This document shows, in pieces, positions 7,954 to 16,616 of a stretch of 64,000 bases of DNA. Source of the DNA: Streptomyces thermolilacinus SPC6 (GTDB lineage Bacteria; Actinomycetota; Actinomycetes; Streptomycetales; Streptomycetaceae). The stretch's first letter is position 1. Every line of letters starts with the position of its first letter. The position numbers were made by a program, and so were the translations under genes. The notes under the pieces were generated by a model. That model did no database searches. It had not been told where the DNA came from and was given only the letters and a program-made list of their open reading frames with translations. The stretch is taken from the NCBI RefSeq assembly GCF_000478605.2, contig NZ_ASHX02000001.1:5967001-6031000 (forward strand). Direction: 5' to 3'.

Positions 7954-8622
7954 TCAGGACGACGACAGGGTGCCCTTGCGGAGCGTGACCGCCCGGGGCG
8001 CGTGCTCGGCCAGGTGGGAGTCGTGCGTGACCATGATGAAGGTGAGTCCGTCCTCCTTGCAGCGGGCCCGCAGGACGTCCATGATCTCGTCGCGGGTGGA
8101 CTCGTCGAGGTTGCCCGTCGGCTCGTCCGCGAGCAGTACCCGCGGCTTCTTGACGAGTGCCCGGGCGATGGCCACCCGCTGCTGCTGGCCGCCGGACAGC
8201 TCGCTCGGCACGTGGCCCAGCCGCTCTCCCAGCCCGACCGAGGTGAGGGCCTCGGCGGCCCGCTCGCGCCGCTCCTTCGGCTTGACGCCCAGTGGTACGA
8301 GGGCGGTTTCGACGTTCTCCTGGGCGGTGAGTGTCGGAATGAGGTTGAAGCTCTGGAAGACGAAGCCGATCTTCTCGCTGCGCAGGCGGGTCAGACGGGC
8401 CTCGGACAGCTTCGCCAGGTCGACACCGTCGAGCAGCACGCTGCCGGAGGTCGGCCGGTCGAGGCCGCCGAGCATCTGCAACAGGGTCGACTTGCCGCCG
8501 CCGGTGGGGCCCTTGATGACCAGGTAGTCGCCGGCGGCGATGGTGAGGTCCACTCCGGCGAGCGCGTCGACGACGCCCTTGCCGCGGATGTAGCGCCGGG
8601 TGACGCCGGTGAGTTCGTACAT
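7954..8622 (-). CDS. ABC transporter ATP-binding protein (MacB/LolD type)
   Basis: A 222-residue ATPase subunit. Walker A GPTGGGKST (about residues 38-46), Q-loop FVFQSFNLIPTLTAQEN, signature LSGGQQQRVAIARAL, Walker B VLLADEPTGNLDE and switch histidine MVTHD are all present. The Leu-Asp-Glu after the Walker B marks the MacB/LolD/FtsE branch that pairs with FtsX-type permeases. It starts 36 bases after the permease stop, so the two form one operon and presumably one complex in the cytoplasmic membrane. Confidence 0.95.
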   Translation of the reverse strand: MYELTGVTRRYIRGKGVVDALAGVDLTIAAGDYLVIKGPTGGGKSTLLQMLGGLDRPTSGSVLLDGVDLAKLSEARLTRLRSEKIGFVFQSFNLIPTLTAQENVETALVPLGVKPKERRERAAEALTSVGLGERLGHVPSELSGGQQQRVAIARALVKKPRVLLADEPTGNLDESTRDEIMDVLRARCKEDGLTFIMVTHDSHLAEHAPRAVTLRKGTLSSS

Positions 8623-8658
8623 GGTGTGGTTGCTCCTGCGGAGAGGGAAGAGGACCGG

Positions 8659-10104
8659 TCAGGCGACGCGGGAGAGAGCGTCGGCGGGGCGGAGCCGGGA
8701 CGCACGCCACCCGCCGAAGGCCCCGGCGACGAGGCCGCCCGTGACGGCGAGACCGACGGCCAGGGTGATCATGGAGAGACTGACCGGTGCGGTGAGCACC
8801 ACGTCCAGCGTCCGTGCGGCGGTCTCGCGTACGGCGCCGCCGGGGCCCCCGCCCATGCCGCCACCCGGCCCGCGCGCGCCGCCGCCGGATGCGCCCAGTT
8901 CCGCGGTGAGCGACGGCCCGAACGCGGTGACCGCCCATGCGCCGGCCAGGCCCAGCCCGATGCCCAGCGCGCCACCGACCAGGCCCGTCACGACGGCCTC
9001 GCCGACGACCTGCCCGGTGACCCGGCGCGAGCGCCAGCCCAGTGCCTTGAGGGTGCCGAACTCCCGGACGCGTCGGGCGACGGCGGACGAGGTGAGCAGA
9101 CCGGCGACCAGGAACGCCGCGGCCAGGACCACCACGGACAGCCAGCGGCCGACCGTCTCGGCGAGGCCGGACGCGGTGGACAGGGACCCGGAGACGGTGT
9201 CCGCCAGGTCCTCGGAGGTGGTCACGGTGGCGTCCGGAACCGCCTTGAGCACCGCGGCTTCCACCGCACCGAGCCCCTGCGCGTCGTCGGCCTGCACGTA
9301 GACGGTGGTGATCTTGTCCTTGGCGTCGGCCAGGGCCTGCGCCTGGGCGAGCGGCAGGTAGACATTGGCGGCGGCGTCCCCGCTGGTCGCCGTGGCCACG
9401 CCGATGATCTCGAACTTCGTGCCGCTCACCGTGACCGTGTCACCGGTTCCGAGCTTCTTCTCCTTGGCGTACGCGCTGTCCACCACGGCCACCTTCGCCG
9501 ACGTCTCGGACGTCTCGAAGCCGCGTCCGTCGGTGATCTCCGAGGAGGACAGCGGGCCCATCGCAGGATGCGTGACGTCCGTGCCGTACACGGTGAAGCT
9601 GTCGATGGAGAAGTCGGCGCCGCCGCCCGTCACGTCACCGGTCGGGCCGCTGTTCCGTCCACCGCCCGGCTGCTGCTGGAACTGGCCGCGGCTGAACTCG
9701 CCGTCGACCTTGACCACGTTGAGGCTGAGCCCGCCCACGGCGTTCGCCACACCGTCCGCCTTCGCCACGGCGGAGACGGTGGCGGCGTCCAGCGTCTGGA
9801 AGCCCTGCACCATGACCCGGTCGCTGCTCTGCCGCTCACCGTCCTCCCCGTCGCCACGCGCGTCGAAGCGGAACCGTGGCCGCTCGCCACCGGTCTCCGA
9901 CGGTGGCTCCGGAGCCTTGGTGACGGTCATGTCGGTACCGAGCCCGTAGAGGGATTCCAGGACCTGGTCCTGGGCCCTCCCCATGCCGGTCGAGACAGCG
10001 TTGACCACGATGACAAGAGCGATACCGAGAGCCAGCCCGGAGGCGACGACCAGCGCCGACTTCCTCCGGCGGCGCAGCTCGCGGCGCAGATAGGTGAAGA
10101 ACAT
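8659..10104 (-). CDS. FtsX/MacB-type ABC transporter permease
   Basis: A 481-residue membrane subunit. An N-terminal helix (about residues 15-36, ALVVASGLALGIALVIVVNA) is followed by a large extracytoplasmic MacB_PCD domain (about 40-300), then three C-terminal helices with the FtsX signature VREFGTLKALGWRSRRVTGQ. A Gly-rich loop (GGGARGPGGGMGGGPGG) sits between the last helices. I set the start at ATG 10104 (FFTYLRRELRRRRK). A longer frame to 10185 would cover the regulatory repeats upstream. Together with the ATPase it would export or mechanically signal to something outside the membrane; substrate unknown. Confidence 0.9.
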   Translation of the reverse strand: MFFTYLRRELRRRRKSALVVASGLALGIALVIVVNAVSTGMGRAQDQVLESLYGLGTDMTVTKAPEPPSETGGERPRFRFDARGDGEDGERQSSDRVMVQGFQTLDAATVSAVAKADGVANAVGGLSLNVVKVDGEFSRGQFQQQPGGGRNSGPTGDVTGGGADFSIDSFTVYGTDVTHPAMGPLSSSEITDGRGFETSETSAKVAVVDSAYAKEKKLGTGDTVTVSGTKFEIIGVATATSGDAAANVYLPLAQAQALADAKDKITTVYVQADDAQGLGAVEAAVLKAVPDATVTTSEDLADTVSGSLSTASGLAETVGRWLSVVVLAAAFLVAGLLTSSAVARRVREFGTLKALGWRSRRVTGQVVGEAVVTGLVGGALGIGLGLAGAWAVTAFGPSLTAELGASGGGARGPGGGMGGGPGGAVRETAARTLDVVLTAPVSLSMITLAVGLAVTGGLVAGAFGGWRASRLRPADALSRVA

Positions 10105-10135
10105 GGGCCGCACGCTAGGCGGGTGGCCTGGCAAC

Positions 10136-10171
10136 ACCATGAGCGTTGGGTGAGAGAACGCTGAGATTCTC
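10136..10171 (-). promoter_or_regulatory. Three direct repeats with 11-base period upstream of the ABC operon
   Basis: On the plus strand TGAG recurs at 10140, 10151 and 10162, exactly 11 bases apart. On the transcribed strand this reads CTCAGCG, CTCACCC and CTCATGG separated by four bases. Seven-base direct repeats spaced one helical turn apart are the classic form of OmpR/PhoP-type boxes. AGCGTT-N9-AACGCT also forms an inverted repeat here. Confidence 0.5.
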
Positions 10172-10215
10172 ACCGGCAAGGACACTGCTCTTGGCCGGCG
10201 ATGAGGTCGTTCGGG

Positions 10216-10443
10216 TCACCGGGCGGACCGGAGAAGGATGCCCGCGAAGTCGAGTCCAGCCAGGTAGGTGGTCGCGGTCTTCTCGTGGCGCGAGGCGATG
10301 CCGCACCGCTGCTTGAGGCGGTTGATGCACCGCTCGACGGTGTTGCGCTGTTTGTAGGTCTCGCGGTCGAAGGCCGGTGGCCTGCCGTCCCGGCTGCCCC
10401 GACGCAGCCGGTGGCTGCGCTGGTCCGCCGCGACGGCTACCAG
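10216..10443 (-). pseudogene. IS5-family-like transposase C-terminal relic
   Basis: On the minus strand one frame reads RPPAFDRETYKQRNTVERCI, then NRLKQ, GIASRHEKTATTYLAGL and a stop at 10216-10218. This is the conserved C-terminus of IS5-group DDE transposases, including the catalytic glutamate in NTVERC. No N-terminal part, DDE aspartates or inverted repeats are visible, so it is a dead remnant. It lies between the ABC operon and the phosphatase gene. Confidence 0.75.
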
Positions 10444-10637
10444 GGACGACGAACGCGCCGTCCGCTACGAAGCGGCAGTGCTGGTCGTAGTCCTCAACGA
10501 GTGGCTCTCACCAGGTCTTCTGCGCTGGACGCCAGCGGCGGTTCTTTCGAACGTCGCGTCGGAACTGCTCGGAGCCGGCGCGCAGATCGATGTAGTCAGG
10601 GCGAGTGCCACACCGCGAGCAGCCCACTTCACTGCCT
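10444..10637. other. Non-coding debris next to the transposase relic
   Basis: About 190 bases with no recognisable gene on either strand and weaker codon-position bias than the surroundings. It is probably leftover from the same insertion or deletion events that left the transposase end. Confidence 0.4.
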
Positions 10638-11267
10638 TCACCAGGATCTCGTCCGTCGGCGTCCTTCTTTCGACGACCGTACTCGCCCCTCGGGCTCCGG
10701 CACGGGGCCAGAAGGTTGCGCGGTTGGCACAGGGCGCGGTGGCACCCCCGGTGCGCGTTCCCCGCGTGCATCGCCGGACTGCGACAGGAGCCGAGGCTTT
10801 CGCAACCGGCCCTGGGCGCCGAAGCGGCGTGCGTACCGCTTCTGCCACGGTGTCTCCACCGCGCGCGGGTGGTAGTGGTGGCGTACCCACGCCACGGCCT
10901 CGTCCCTGGGGACACCGTCGAGGACGGCCAAGCAGGCCAGGGCCGTGCCCGTGCGGCCCCGGCCGCCGCCGCAGGCCAGCTCGACGCGCTCCACGGCCGC
11001 CCGCTCCCACGCCTCCGTCAGGACGGCGCGGGCCTCCGCCCGGTCCGCCGGGAGCCGGAAGTCCGGCCAGCGCAGCAGGCGGGACTCCCACGGCACCTGC
11101 GGCGGCCGGTCGCCCAGCAGATACACCGCGTACATCGGGGCCGGGCCGTTGGGCAGCGGGTGGCGCAGACCCCGGCCCCGCACCATCCGCCCGGACGGCA
11201 GACGCACGACGCCCGGGCCGTCCGGCGGCCACAGCGAGGGCGTCGCGTTCTCGGGGGAGAGGGCCAT
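10638..11267 (-). CDS. Protein-tyrosine-phosphatase-like protein with abnormal C-terminus
   Basis: The first roughly 160 residues form a cysteine-dependent phosphatase of the PTP/dual-specificity fold: the P-loop CGGGRGRTGT has the catalytic cysteine and arginine (CX5R-T), followed by ALACLAVLDGVPRDEAVAWV. From memory, homologues end about where YARRFG occurs. Here the frame runs on for about 48 Arg/Pro-rich residues to a stop at 10638, into DNA next to a transposase relic. I infer that the normal stop was lost by rearrangement near 10785. The catalytic part looks intact. Start ATG; divergent from the DUF3048 gene. Confidence 0.75.
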   Translation of the reverse strand: MALSPENATPSLWPPDGPGVVRLPSGRMVRGRGLRHPLPNGPAPMYAVYLLGDRPPQVPWESRLLRWPDFRLPADRAEARAVLTEAWERAAVERVELACGGGRGRTGTALACLAVLDGVPRDEAVAWVRHHYHPRAVETPWQKRYARRFGAQGRLRKPRLLSQSGDARGERAPGVPPRPVPTAQPSGPVPEPEGRVRSSKEGRRRTRSW

Positions 11268-11385
11268 GGCGGCGACGATACCGGCCGCTCCGGCGCACAG
11301 GTGCCGCTATCACCGGGCTCGTGGTCGCACAGGTGTCGCCCTCTCCGCGTTCGTGGTGCACTTGAGGCAGGCAGGGAGCTTGACC

Positions 11386-12408
11386 GTGGCTGCGTCGGTA
11401 TCGCGAAGACCGGTCGGCATCGCCATCGCCGTGGTGGCGGCCGTCGCGGTCGCCCTCGCCCTCCTGCTGGGCCGCTGCGGCACCGACGGGCCCCCACTCA
11501 CCACCCCGACGACGAGCACGCCGCCCTCCGCGACCCCCTCCGACCGGCCGACCGGCCCCCGGGTCTCGCCGTTCACCGGACTGCCGGGCCGCACCGGCCC
11601 CGTACTCGCCGTGAAGATCGACAACGTGCGCGCGGCCCGGCCGCACACCGGTCTCGGCGCCGCCGACCTCGTGTATGTCGAGCAGGTCGAGGCGGGCCTC
11701 ACCCGGTTCCTCGCCGTGTACGCCTCCCAGCAGCCGCCCCGCGTCGGCCCGGTCCGCAGCGCGCGCGAGTCCGACGTGGAGCTGCTCCGCCAGTTCGGGC
11801 GCCCGGCCCTGGCGTACTCCGGGGTGCGCAGCGCCCTGAAGGGCTTCCTCCAGGACGCGCCGCTGTACGCGCTGCCGCCCGAGCGTGCCCCCGCCGCGTA
11901 CGTCCGCGACCCCGGCCGCCCCGCCCCGCACAACCTCTACCTGCGCCCCGAACGGGCCCTGGCCGCCGCGCCCGACGCCACGGCGGCCCGCGACATCGGC
12001 TTCCGCTTCGGCGCGGCCCCGCCCGGCGGGCGCGAGGTGGACGAGCACACCGTCCGGTTCCCCGCCGCCCGCTACACCTTCACCTGGTCCTCGGACGGCG
12101 GGCGCTGGCTGGTCTCGCTGGACGGCGCGCCCGCCCGCACCACCGACGGCGGGCGCGTCGGCGCGAAGACGGTCGTCGTCCAGTACGTCACGGTGCGCCC
12201 CTCCGCGTACGCGGACCGGGGCGGGAACGTCACCCCGTACACCGAGACCGTCGGCTCCGGCACCGCGCTGGTGCTGCGCGACGGCAAGGCCCACGACGCC
12301 CGCTGGAGCCGCCCCTCGGCCACCGGCGGCACCTCCTTCACCACCCCGTCCGGCACGCCCCTCGCCTTCGCGCCGGGCCAGGTCTGGGTCGTCCTCGCCG
12401 CCCGCTGA
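11386..12408 (+). CDS. DUF3048 membrane-anchored protein
   Basis: A 340-residue extracytoplasmic protein. A basic start (SRRP) and one hydrophobic segment (about residues 9-29) act as a signal anchor. A Thr/Pro linker follows, then the DUF3048 region (SPFTGLPGRTGPVLAVKIDN, YVEQVEAGLTRFLAVYASQ, GPVRSARESDVELLRQF) with its C-terminal beta-rich half (VGAKTVVVQYV, PFAPGQVWVVL-like end). LLGRCG resembles a lipobox, but Arg at -1 makes lipidation doubtful. GTG 11386 has AGGGAG (11373-11378) seven bases upstream. The family is secreted and of unknown function (relatives include B. subtilis YerB). Confidence 0.87.
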   Translation: MAASVSRRPVGIAIAVVAAVAVALALLLGRCGTDGPPLTTPTTSTPPSATPSDRPTGPRVSPFTGLPGRTGPVLAVKIDNVRAARPHTGLGAADLVYVEQVEAGLTRFLAVYASQQPPRVGPVRSARESDVELLRQFGRPALAYSGVRSALKGFLQDAPLYALPPERAPAAYVRDPGRPAPHNLYLRPERALAAAPDATAARDIGFRFGAAPPGGREVDEHTVRFPAARYTFTWSSDGGRWLVSLDGAPARTTDGGRVGAKTVVVQYVTVRPSAYADRGGNVTPYTETVGSGTALVLRDGKAHDARWSRPSATGGTSFTTPSGTPLAFAPGQVWVVLAAR

Positions 12409-12601
12409 CCCCTCCCGCCGGGCCGCGCACCCTACCGCCGGATTCGGCCAACCCGGCCCGGGTTAATGGCCTGTGCCCGTGTCCGCCTCCGGTGGGAAAC
12501 CCCGAGTGTCCCGGAGCGTTACGGCCACCCGTCCGGAACGCGGGTTTCCGTGGCAGGGTGTTGCGGGCAAGCCACTGGGGGCCAACGGAAGAGGGGGAAC
12601 C

Positions 12602-13642
12602 GTGATCGTCTGGATCAACGGTGCGTTCGGGGCGGGCAAGAGCAGTACCGCGCGCGAACTGATCGACCTGATCCCGAACAGCACGCTGTACGACCCGGAG
12701 CTGATCGGCGGCGCGCTGCCGATGCTGCTGCCGCCCGACCGGCTCTCCGGCACCGGCGACTACCAGGACCTGCGCATCTGGCGGCGCCTCGTCGTGGACG
12801 CGGCGGCGGCGCTCCTCGCCGAGGTGGGCGGGGTGCTGGTCGTGCCGATGACGGTGCTGCGCCAGGAGTACCGCGACGAGATCTTCGGCGGCCTCGCCTC
12901 CCGCAGGATCGCCGTACGGCATGTCGTCCTCACCCCTGAGGAAACGATTCTGCGCGCTCGGATCGCGGGACGCGAGGAGTACCCCGGCGACCCGGCGGCG
13001 AGCGCGCGGGTCAGGGAGTGGGCACTCGGCCACATCGCGCCCTACCGGGCCGCGCTCGACGGCTGGCTCGCCGCCGACGCGTACGCCGTCGACAACGGCT
13101 CCCTCACGCCGGAGGCGACGGCGAAGGTGATCGCGGACGCGGTGCGCACCGGCGAGGCCGGCTCCTGCGGGATCGTCCAGACCCCCGAGCCGACGGGCGA
13201 GACCCTCGCGGCCGGGGTGCTGCTCTTCGACGACCAGGACCGGGTGCTGCTGGTCGATCCGACGTACAAGCCGGGGTGGGAGTTCCCCGGCGGGGTGGTC
13301 GAGCGGGGCGAGGCGCCCGCGCGTGCGGCGGTGCGCGAGGTCGCCGAGGAGACGGGGCTGGAACTGGCGGCCGTTCCGAAGCTGCTGGTGGTGGACTGGG
13401 AGCCGCCGAAGCCGCCCGCGTACGGCGGACTGCGGCTCCTCTTCGACGGCGGGCGGCTCACGGGCGCGCAGGCCGACAGGGTGCTGCTGCCGGGCTCCGA
13501 GCTGCGCGGGTGGCGCTTCGCGACGGAGGCGGAGGCGGCGCACATGCTGCCCCCGGTCCGGTACGAGCGCCTCCGCTGGGCCCTGCGCGCCCGCGAACGC
13601 GGCACGGTACTGAACCTGGAGGCGGGCGTCCCGGTGGGGTGA
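12602..13642 (+). CDS. P-loop kinase-like / Nudix hydrolase fusion
   Basis: A 346-residue two-domain protein. The N-terminal half begins with a Walker A (GAFGAGKSS, residues 7-15) of the nucleoside/shikimate-kinase-like P-loop group (YDPELIGGAL, VVPMTVLRQEYRDEI, VVLTPEETILRARI). The C-terminal half has a perfect Nudix box (GX5EX7REUXEEXGU, about residues 228-251), binding Mg and cleaving X-linked nucleoside diphosphates. GTG 12602 follows a GAGGGGGA Shine-Dalgarno; the longer frame upstream is not needed. Roles could include processing of a nucleotide metabolite or detoxification; substrates are unknown. Probably its own transcription unit. Confidence 0.85.
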   Translation: MIVWINGAFGAGKSSTARELIDLIPNSTLYDPELIGGALPMLLPPDRLSGTGDYQDLRIWRRLVVDAAAALLAEVGGVLVVPMTVLRQEYRDEIFGGLASRRIAVRHVVLTPEETILRARIAGREEYPGDPAASARVREWALGHIAPYRAALDGWLAADAYAVDNGSLTPEATAKVIADAVRTGEAGSCGIVQTPEPTGETLAAGVLLFDDQDRVLLVDPTYKPGWEFPGGVVERGEAPARAAVREVAEETGLELAAVPKLLVVDWEPPKPPAYGGLRLLFDGGRLTGAQADRVLLPGSELRGWRFATEAEAAHMLPPVRYERLRWALRARERGTVLNLEAGVPVG

Positions 13643-13756
13643 GTGGGGGCCGGGCGGTGGAGCCCGGCGGACGGGGCGGGGCGGTCGGACGGGGGACCGC
13701 CGGCGTGACGGGGATCGTTGTCAGACGCTGTCGGCAGCATCGCCGTTCTGAACGCC

Positions 13757-14047
13757 GTGTTCACCACCCCGCCGAGGCCGGTCGACATCACCGCGTTCTT
13801 CCCTCAGCCGGCCCGCCTGCCCCGAGTGCGGCACCGAGCGGGTCCCGCTCCTCGCCATCGCCTCCTTGGAATGGGACGGCCGCAGCGGGGCCTGGATCGC
13901 CGAGGAGGACCGGACGGACCCGTCCCCGCATCCCCTGGGCGCCCAGGACGGGACATCACCTTGATCGACATCGTCGGCGGCTGCAACCTCCAGCTCCACG
14001 TCTGCCCGGTGGACCCGTCCCACCCCCACCTCGAACTGGTCCAGTGA
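13757..14047 (+). pseudogene. Collapsed DUF1963-like/zinc-ribbon protein gene (internal deletion, frameshift)
   Basis: The first frame reads FTTPPRPVDITAFFPQ, an N-terminus. It is joined directly, in another frame from 13818, to CPECGTERVPLLAIASLEWD, a C-terminal zinc-ribbon-like part, which stops early. The end (IDIVGGCNLQLHVCPVDPSH, then PHLELVQ and stop at 14045-14047) is again in the first frame. So most of a gene of some hundreds of codons is gone and at least one frameshift remains. The family name is from memory of similar Streptomyces proteins and is tentative. Confidence 0.6.
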
Positions 14048-14197
14048 GCCCCTGCGGAAGTCCTCCCCGCCGACGCGCACGCCACAACGGGAACCGCGAT
14101 CGGCTCTCCAGTCAGCTGCCCTGGCCCACTACCAGATGATCCGAACGACGGCCCCGGGCGACCACCGTGTACGCCCCCGCCGGCTGAGCCCCGCCGT

Positions 14198-14998
14198 CTA
14201 CGCCTCGGCCGCCTCCGCCGCCGTGCGCAAGGAGGTCGCGGCGTCGGCCGTCACCGGGTCGCCGTGACCGCAGCACACCGCCCGCAGCGGGGCGAGGCGG
14301 GCCAGTCGGCGCATCGACTCCACCGCAGCCGCGCGGTCCACGTGGAAGACGCCCAGGCTCACCCCGAAGACCGACGCCACGGTGTCCCCCGACAGCAGCA
14401 CGCCGTGGAGCGGCAGATGGACGGCGACCGAACCGGGTGTATGGCCCGGCGTGTGCACCACGTGGGCGCCGCCGCCGAAGTCCAGTACGTCGCCGTCCTC
14501 CAGCTCCCGGTCCACGCGGGTGGGCGGCGCCTCGGGCGTGGTGAGGCCGTGCTCGTACAGCGGGAGCTCCCACTCCAGCAGGTCCGGCTCGGGCACCGGC
14601 GCCTCCCCGCGCACCACCGGCGCGTCCAGCCGGTGCGCGAGGACCTCGGCGCCGTACCGCTCCGCGAGCGCCTCCGCCGCGCCGACGTGGTCGCGGTGGC
14701 AGTGGGTGAGGACGATCCGCCGCAGCCGCGCGTCCGGGCCGCCGATCTCGTGCAACGCCCGTACCACGGCGTCCTCGGCGCCCGCCCAGCCCGCGTCCAC
14801 CAGCGTCAGCGAGCCGCCGCGCCCTGCGGAGCCGCTGGTCCCGTCCGGGCCGCCGTGGCCGTCCCGGTCGGCGGGGGCCGGGTCGTGCCAGACGTACGCC
14901 TGGCCGATCGGGAAGCGGAGCATGTGCAGCCCGGGCACGACCGGGACCACGGCGACGGCGGGCTCGTCGGAAGGGCGCGTACGCGGTTCGGGAGTCAT
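14198..14998 (-). CDS. MBL-fold metallo-hydrolase
   Basis: A 266-residue metallo-beta-lactamase-fold hydrolase. Metal motifs are seen in order: THCHRDHVG (HXHXDH), HTPGHTPGS, LLSGDTVAS and CCGHGDP. An Asp/Gly-rich insertion (PADRDGHGGPDGTSGSAGRG) follows the first strand. The start ATG at 14998 was chosen because the frame further upstream lies inside the dipeptidase gene. It probably hydrolyses a thioester or similar small molecule; the subgroup is unclear. It is 68 bases downstream of the M20 dipeptidase on the same strand and may be cotranscribed with it. Confidence 0.9.
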   Translation of the reverse strand: MTPEPRTRPSDEPAVAVVPVVPGLHMLRFPIGQAYVWHDPAPADRDGHGGPDGTSGSAGRGGSLTLVDAGWAGAEDAVVRALHEIGGPDARLRRIVLTHCHRDHVGAAEALAERYGAEVLAHRLDAPVVRGEAPVPEPDLLEWELPLYEHGLTTPEAPPTRVDRELEDGDVLDFGGGAHVVHTPGHTPGSVAVHLPLHGVLLSGDTVASVFGVSLGVFHVDRAAAVESMRRLARLAPLRAVCCGHGDPVTADAATSLRTAAEAAEA

Positions 14999-15066
14999 GG
15001 CCCGACGGTAAGGGGACGGCCACACCCGGGCCGCCCCCTTGCGCTCTTGGCGAATCAGCTCAGAGC

Positions 15067-16443
15067 TCAACCCCGCTTCGAACGCGCGTAGTTCCGCAGG
15101 AACAGCGCCTCGGCGACCGACATCCGCTCCAGCTCCTCGGGCGACACGCTCTCGTTCACCGCGTGGATCTGCGCCTCCGGCTCGCTCAGCCCGATCAGCA
15201 GGATCTCCGCCTGCGGGTACAGCGCGCCCAGCGTGCTGCACAGCGGGATGGAGCCGCCCATGCCCGCGGCCTGCATCTCCTCGCCCGGGTACGCCACGGC
15301 CAGCGCCTCCGCCATCGACGTGTACGCCGGGCTCGCCACGTCCGCCTGGAACGGCTGGCCCTGCCCGACCTGCTCCACCGTCACCCGCGCGCCCCACGGG
15401 GTGTGCGCCTGGAGGTGGGCGGTGAGCAGCTTCGTCGCCTCGGCGGCGTCCTGGCCGGGCGGCACCCGCAGGCTGATCTGCGCCCGGGCGGTGGCCTGCA
15501 CGGACGGCGTGGCGCCCACGACCGGCGGGCAGTCGATGCCGATCACCGTGACGGCGGGGCGCGCCCACAGCCGGTCCGCGACGGTGCCGGAGCCGATCAG
15601 CTCCACCCCGTCCAGCACCCTGGCGTCCCGCCGGAAGTCCTCCTCGGAGTACTGCAGGCCCTGCCACTCCGCGTCCGCCGCGAGCCCGTCCACGGTGGTC
15701 GAACCGTCCTCGGCGCGCAGCGAGTCCAGTACGCGGATGAGCGCGGCCAGCGCGTCCGGCGCGGCTCCGCCGAACTGGCCCGAGTGCAGGTTCCCCGCGA
15801 GCGTGTCCACCTGGACGCGCAGCATCGTCATGCCGCGCAGCGAAGCCGTGACGGTCGGCAGGCCGACGCGGAAGTTGCCCGTGTCGCCGATGACGATCGC
15901 GTCGGCGGTCAGCAGCTCGGGGTGCGCCTCCGCGTACCGCTCGAGGCCGCCGGTGCCCTGCTCCTCGGAGCCCTCCACGATCACCTTCACGCCGACCGGG
16001 ACGCCGCCGTTCGCCTTCAGGGCGCGCAGCGCCAGCAGGTGCATGATGAACCCGCCCTTGCAGTCGGCGGCGCCGCGCCCGTACCAGCGGCCGTCCCGCT
16101 CGGTCAGCTCGAACGGCGGCGAGTCCCAGCCGGCCAGGTCCAGCGGCGGCTGCACGTCGTAGTGCGCGTACAGCAGCACGGTCGGGGCGCCCTCGGGCCC
16201 GGGCAGGTAGCCGTACACGGACTGGCTGCCGTCCGGCGTGTCGAAGACGGACACGTCGGTGAAGCCCTCGCTGCGCAGGGCGTCCGCCACCCACGTGGCG
16301 GCGGCCTCGCACTCGCTCCTCGGGAACTGGGCCGGGTCCGCCACAGACTGGAACGCCACGAGCTCCGTGAGCTCCGCCTTGGCGCGGGACATCAGCGAGG
16401 CGACGGTGGCGGCGATCGGCTCGGCGATCGGCTGGGCGGTCAT
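15067..16443 (-). CDS. M20-family dipeptidase / peptidase
   Basis: A 458-residue zinc dipeptidase. The metal-binding segments are TVLLYAHYDVQPP (His and Asp), YGRGAADCKGG (bridging Asp) and VEGSEEQGTGG (Glu-Glu with the catalytic base), with the dimerisation domain from about residue 205 and the final metal histidine in EPEAQIHAVNE. Length and motif order match the ArgE/DapE/CNDP group. AGGAG lies just before the ATG at 16443. It should act in the cytoplasm on short peptides. Divergent from the flavoprotein gene. Confidence 0.93.
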   Translation of the reverse strand: MTAQPIAEPIAATVASLMSRAKAELTELVAFQSVADPAQFPRSECEAAATWVADALRSEGFTDVSVFDTPDGSQSVYGYLPGPEGAPTVLLYAHYDVQPPLDLAGWDSPPFELTERDGRWYGRGAADCKGGFIMHLLALRALKANGGVPVGVKVIVEGSEEQGTGGLERYAEAHPELLTADAIVIGDTGNFRVGLPTVTASLRGMTMLRVQVDTLAGNLHSGQFGGAAPDALAALIRVLDSLRAEDGSTTVDGLAADAEWQGLQYSEEDFRRDARVLDGVELIGSGTVADRLWARPAVTVIGIDCPPVVGATPSVQATARAQISLRVPPGQDAAEATKLLTAHLQAHTPWGARVTVEQVGQGQPFQADVASPAYTSMAEALAVAYPGEEMQAAGMGGSIPLCSTLGALYPQAEILLIGLSEPEAQIHAVNESVSPEELERMSVAEALFLRNYARSKRG

Positions 16444-16616
16444 GGTCACGCTCCTGGTGGGTGCGACATCGGTACGTCGGATCGGTACGTCGGCGCGCGC
16501 CGCGGGTGTGCGCGGCGAACGCGGGTCCGATCCTCGCACAAGGCACTGACGGCGAAGCCCCGTAGGATGCGGACGAGAGCGAGGATCGCGGTCGGGACCG
16601 GGAGCGGAAGCACATC

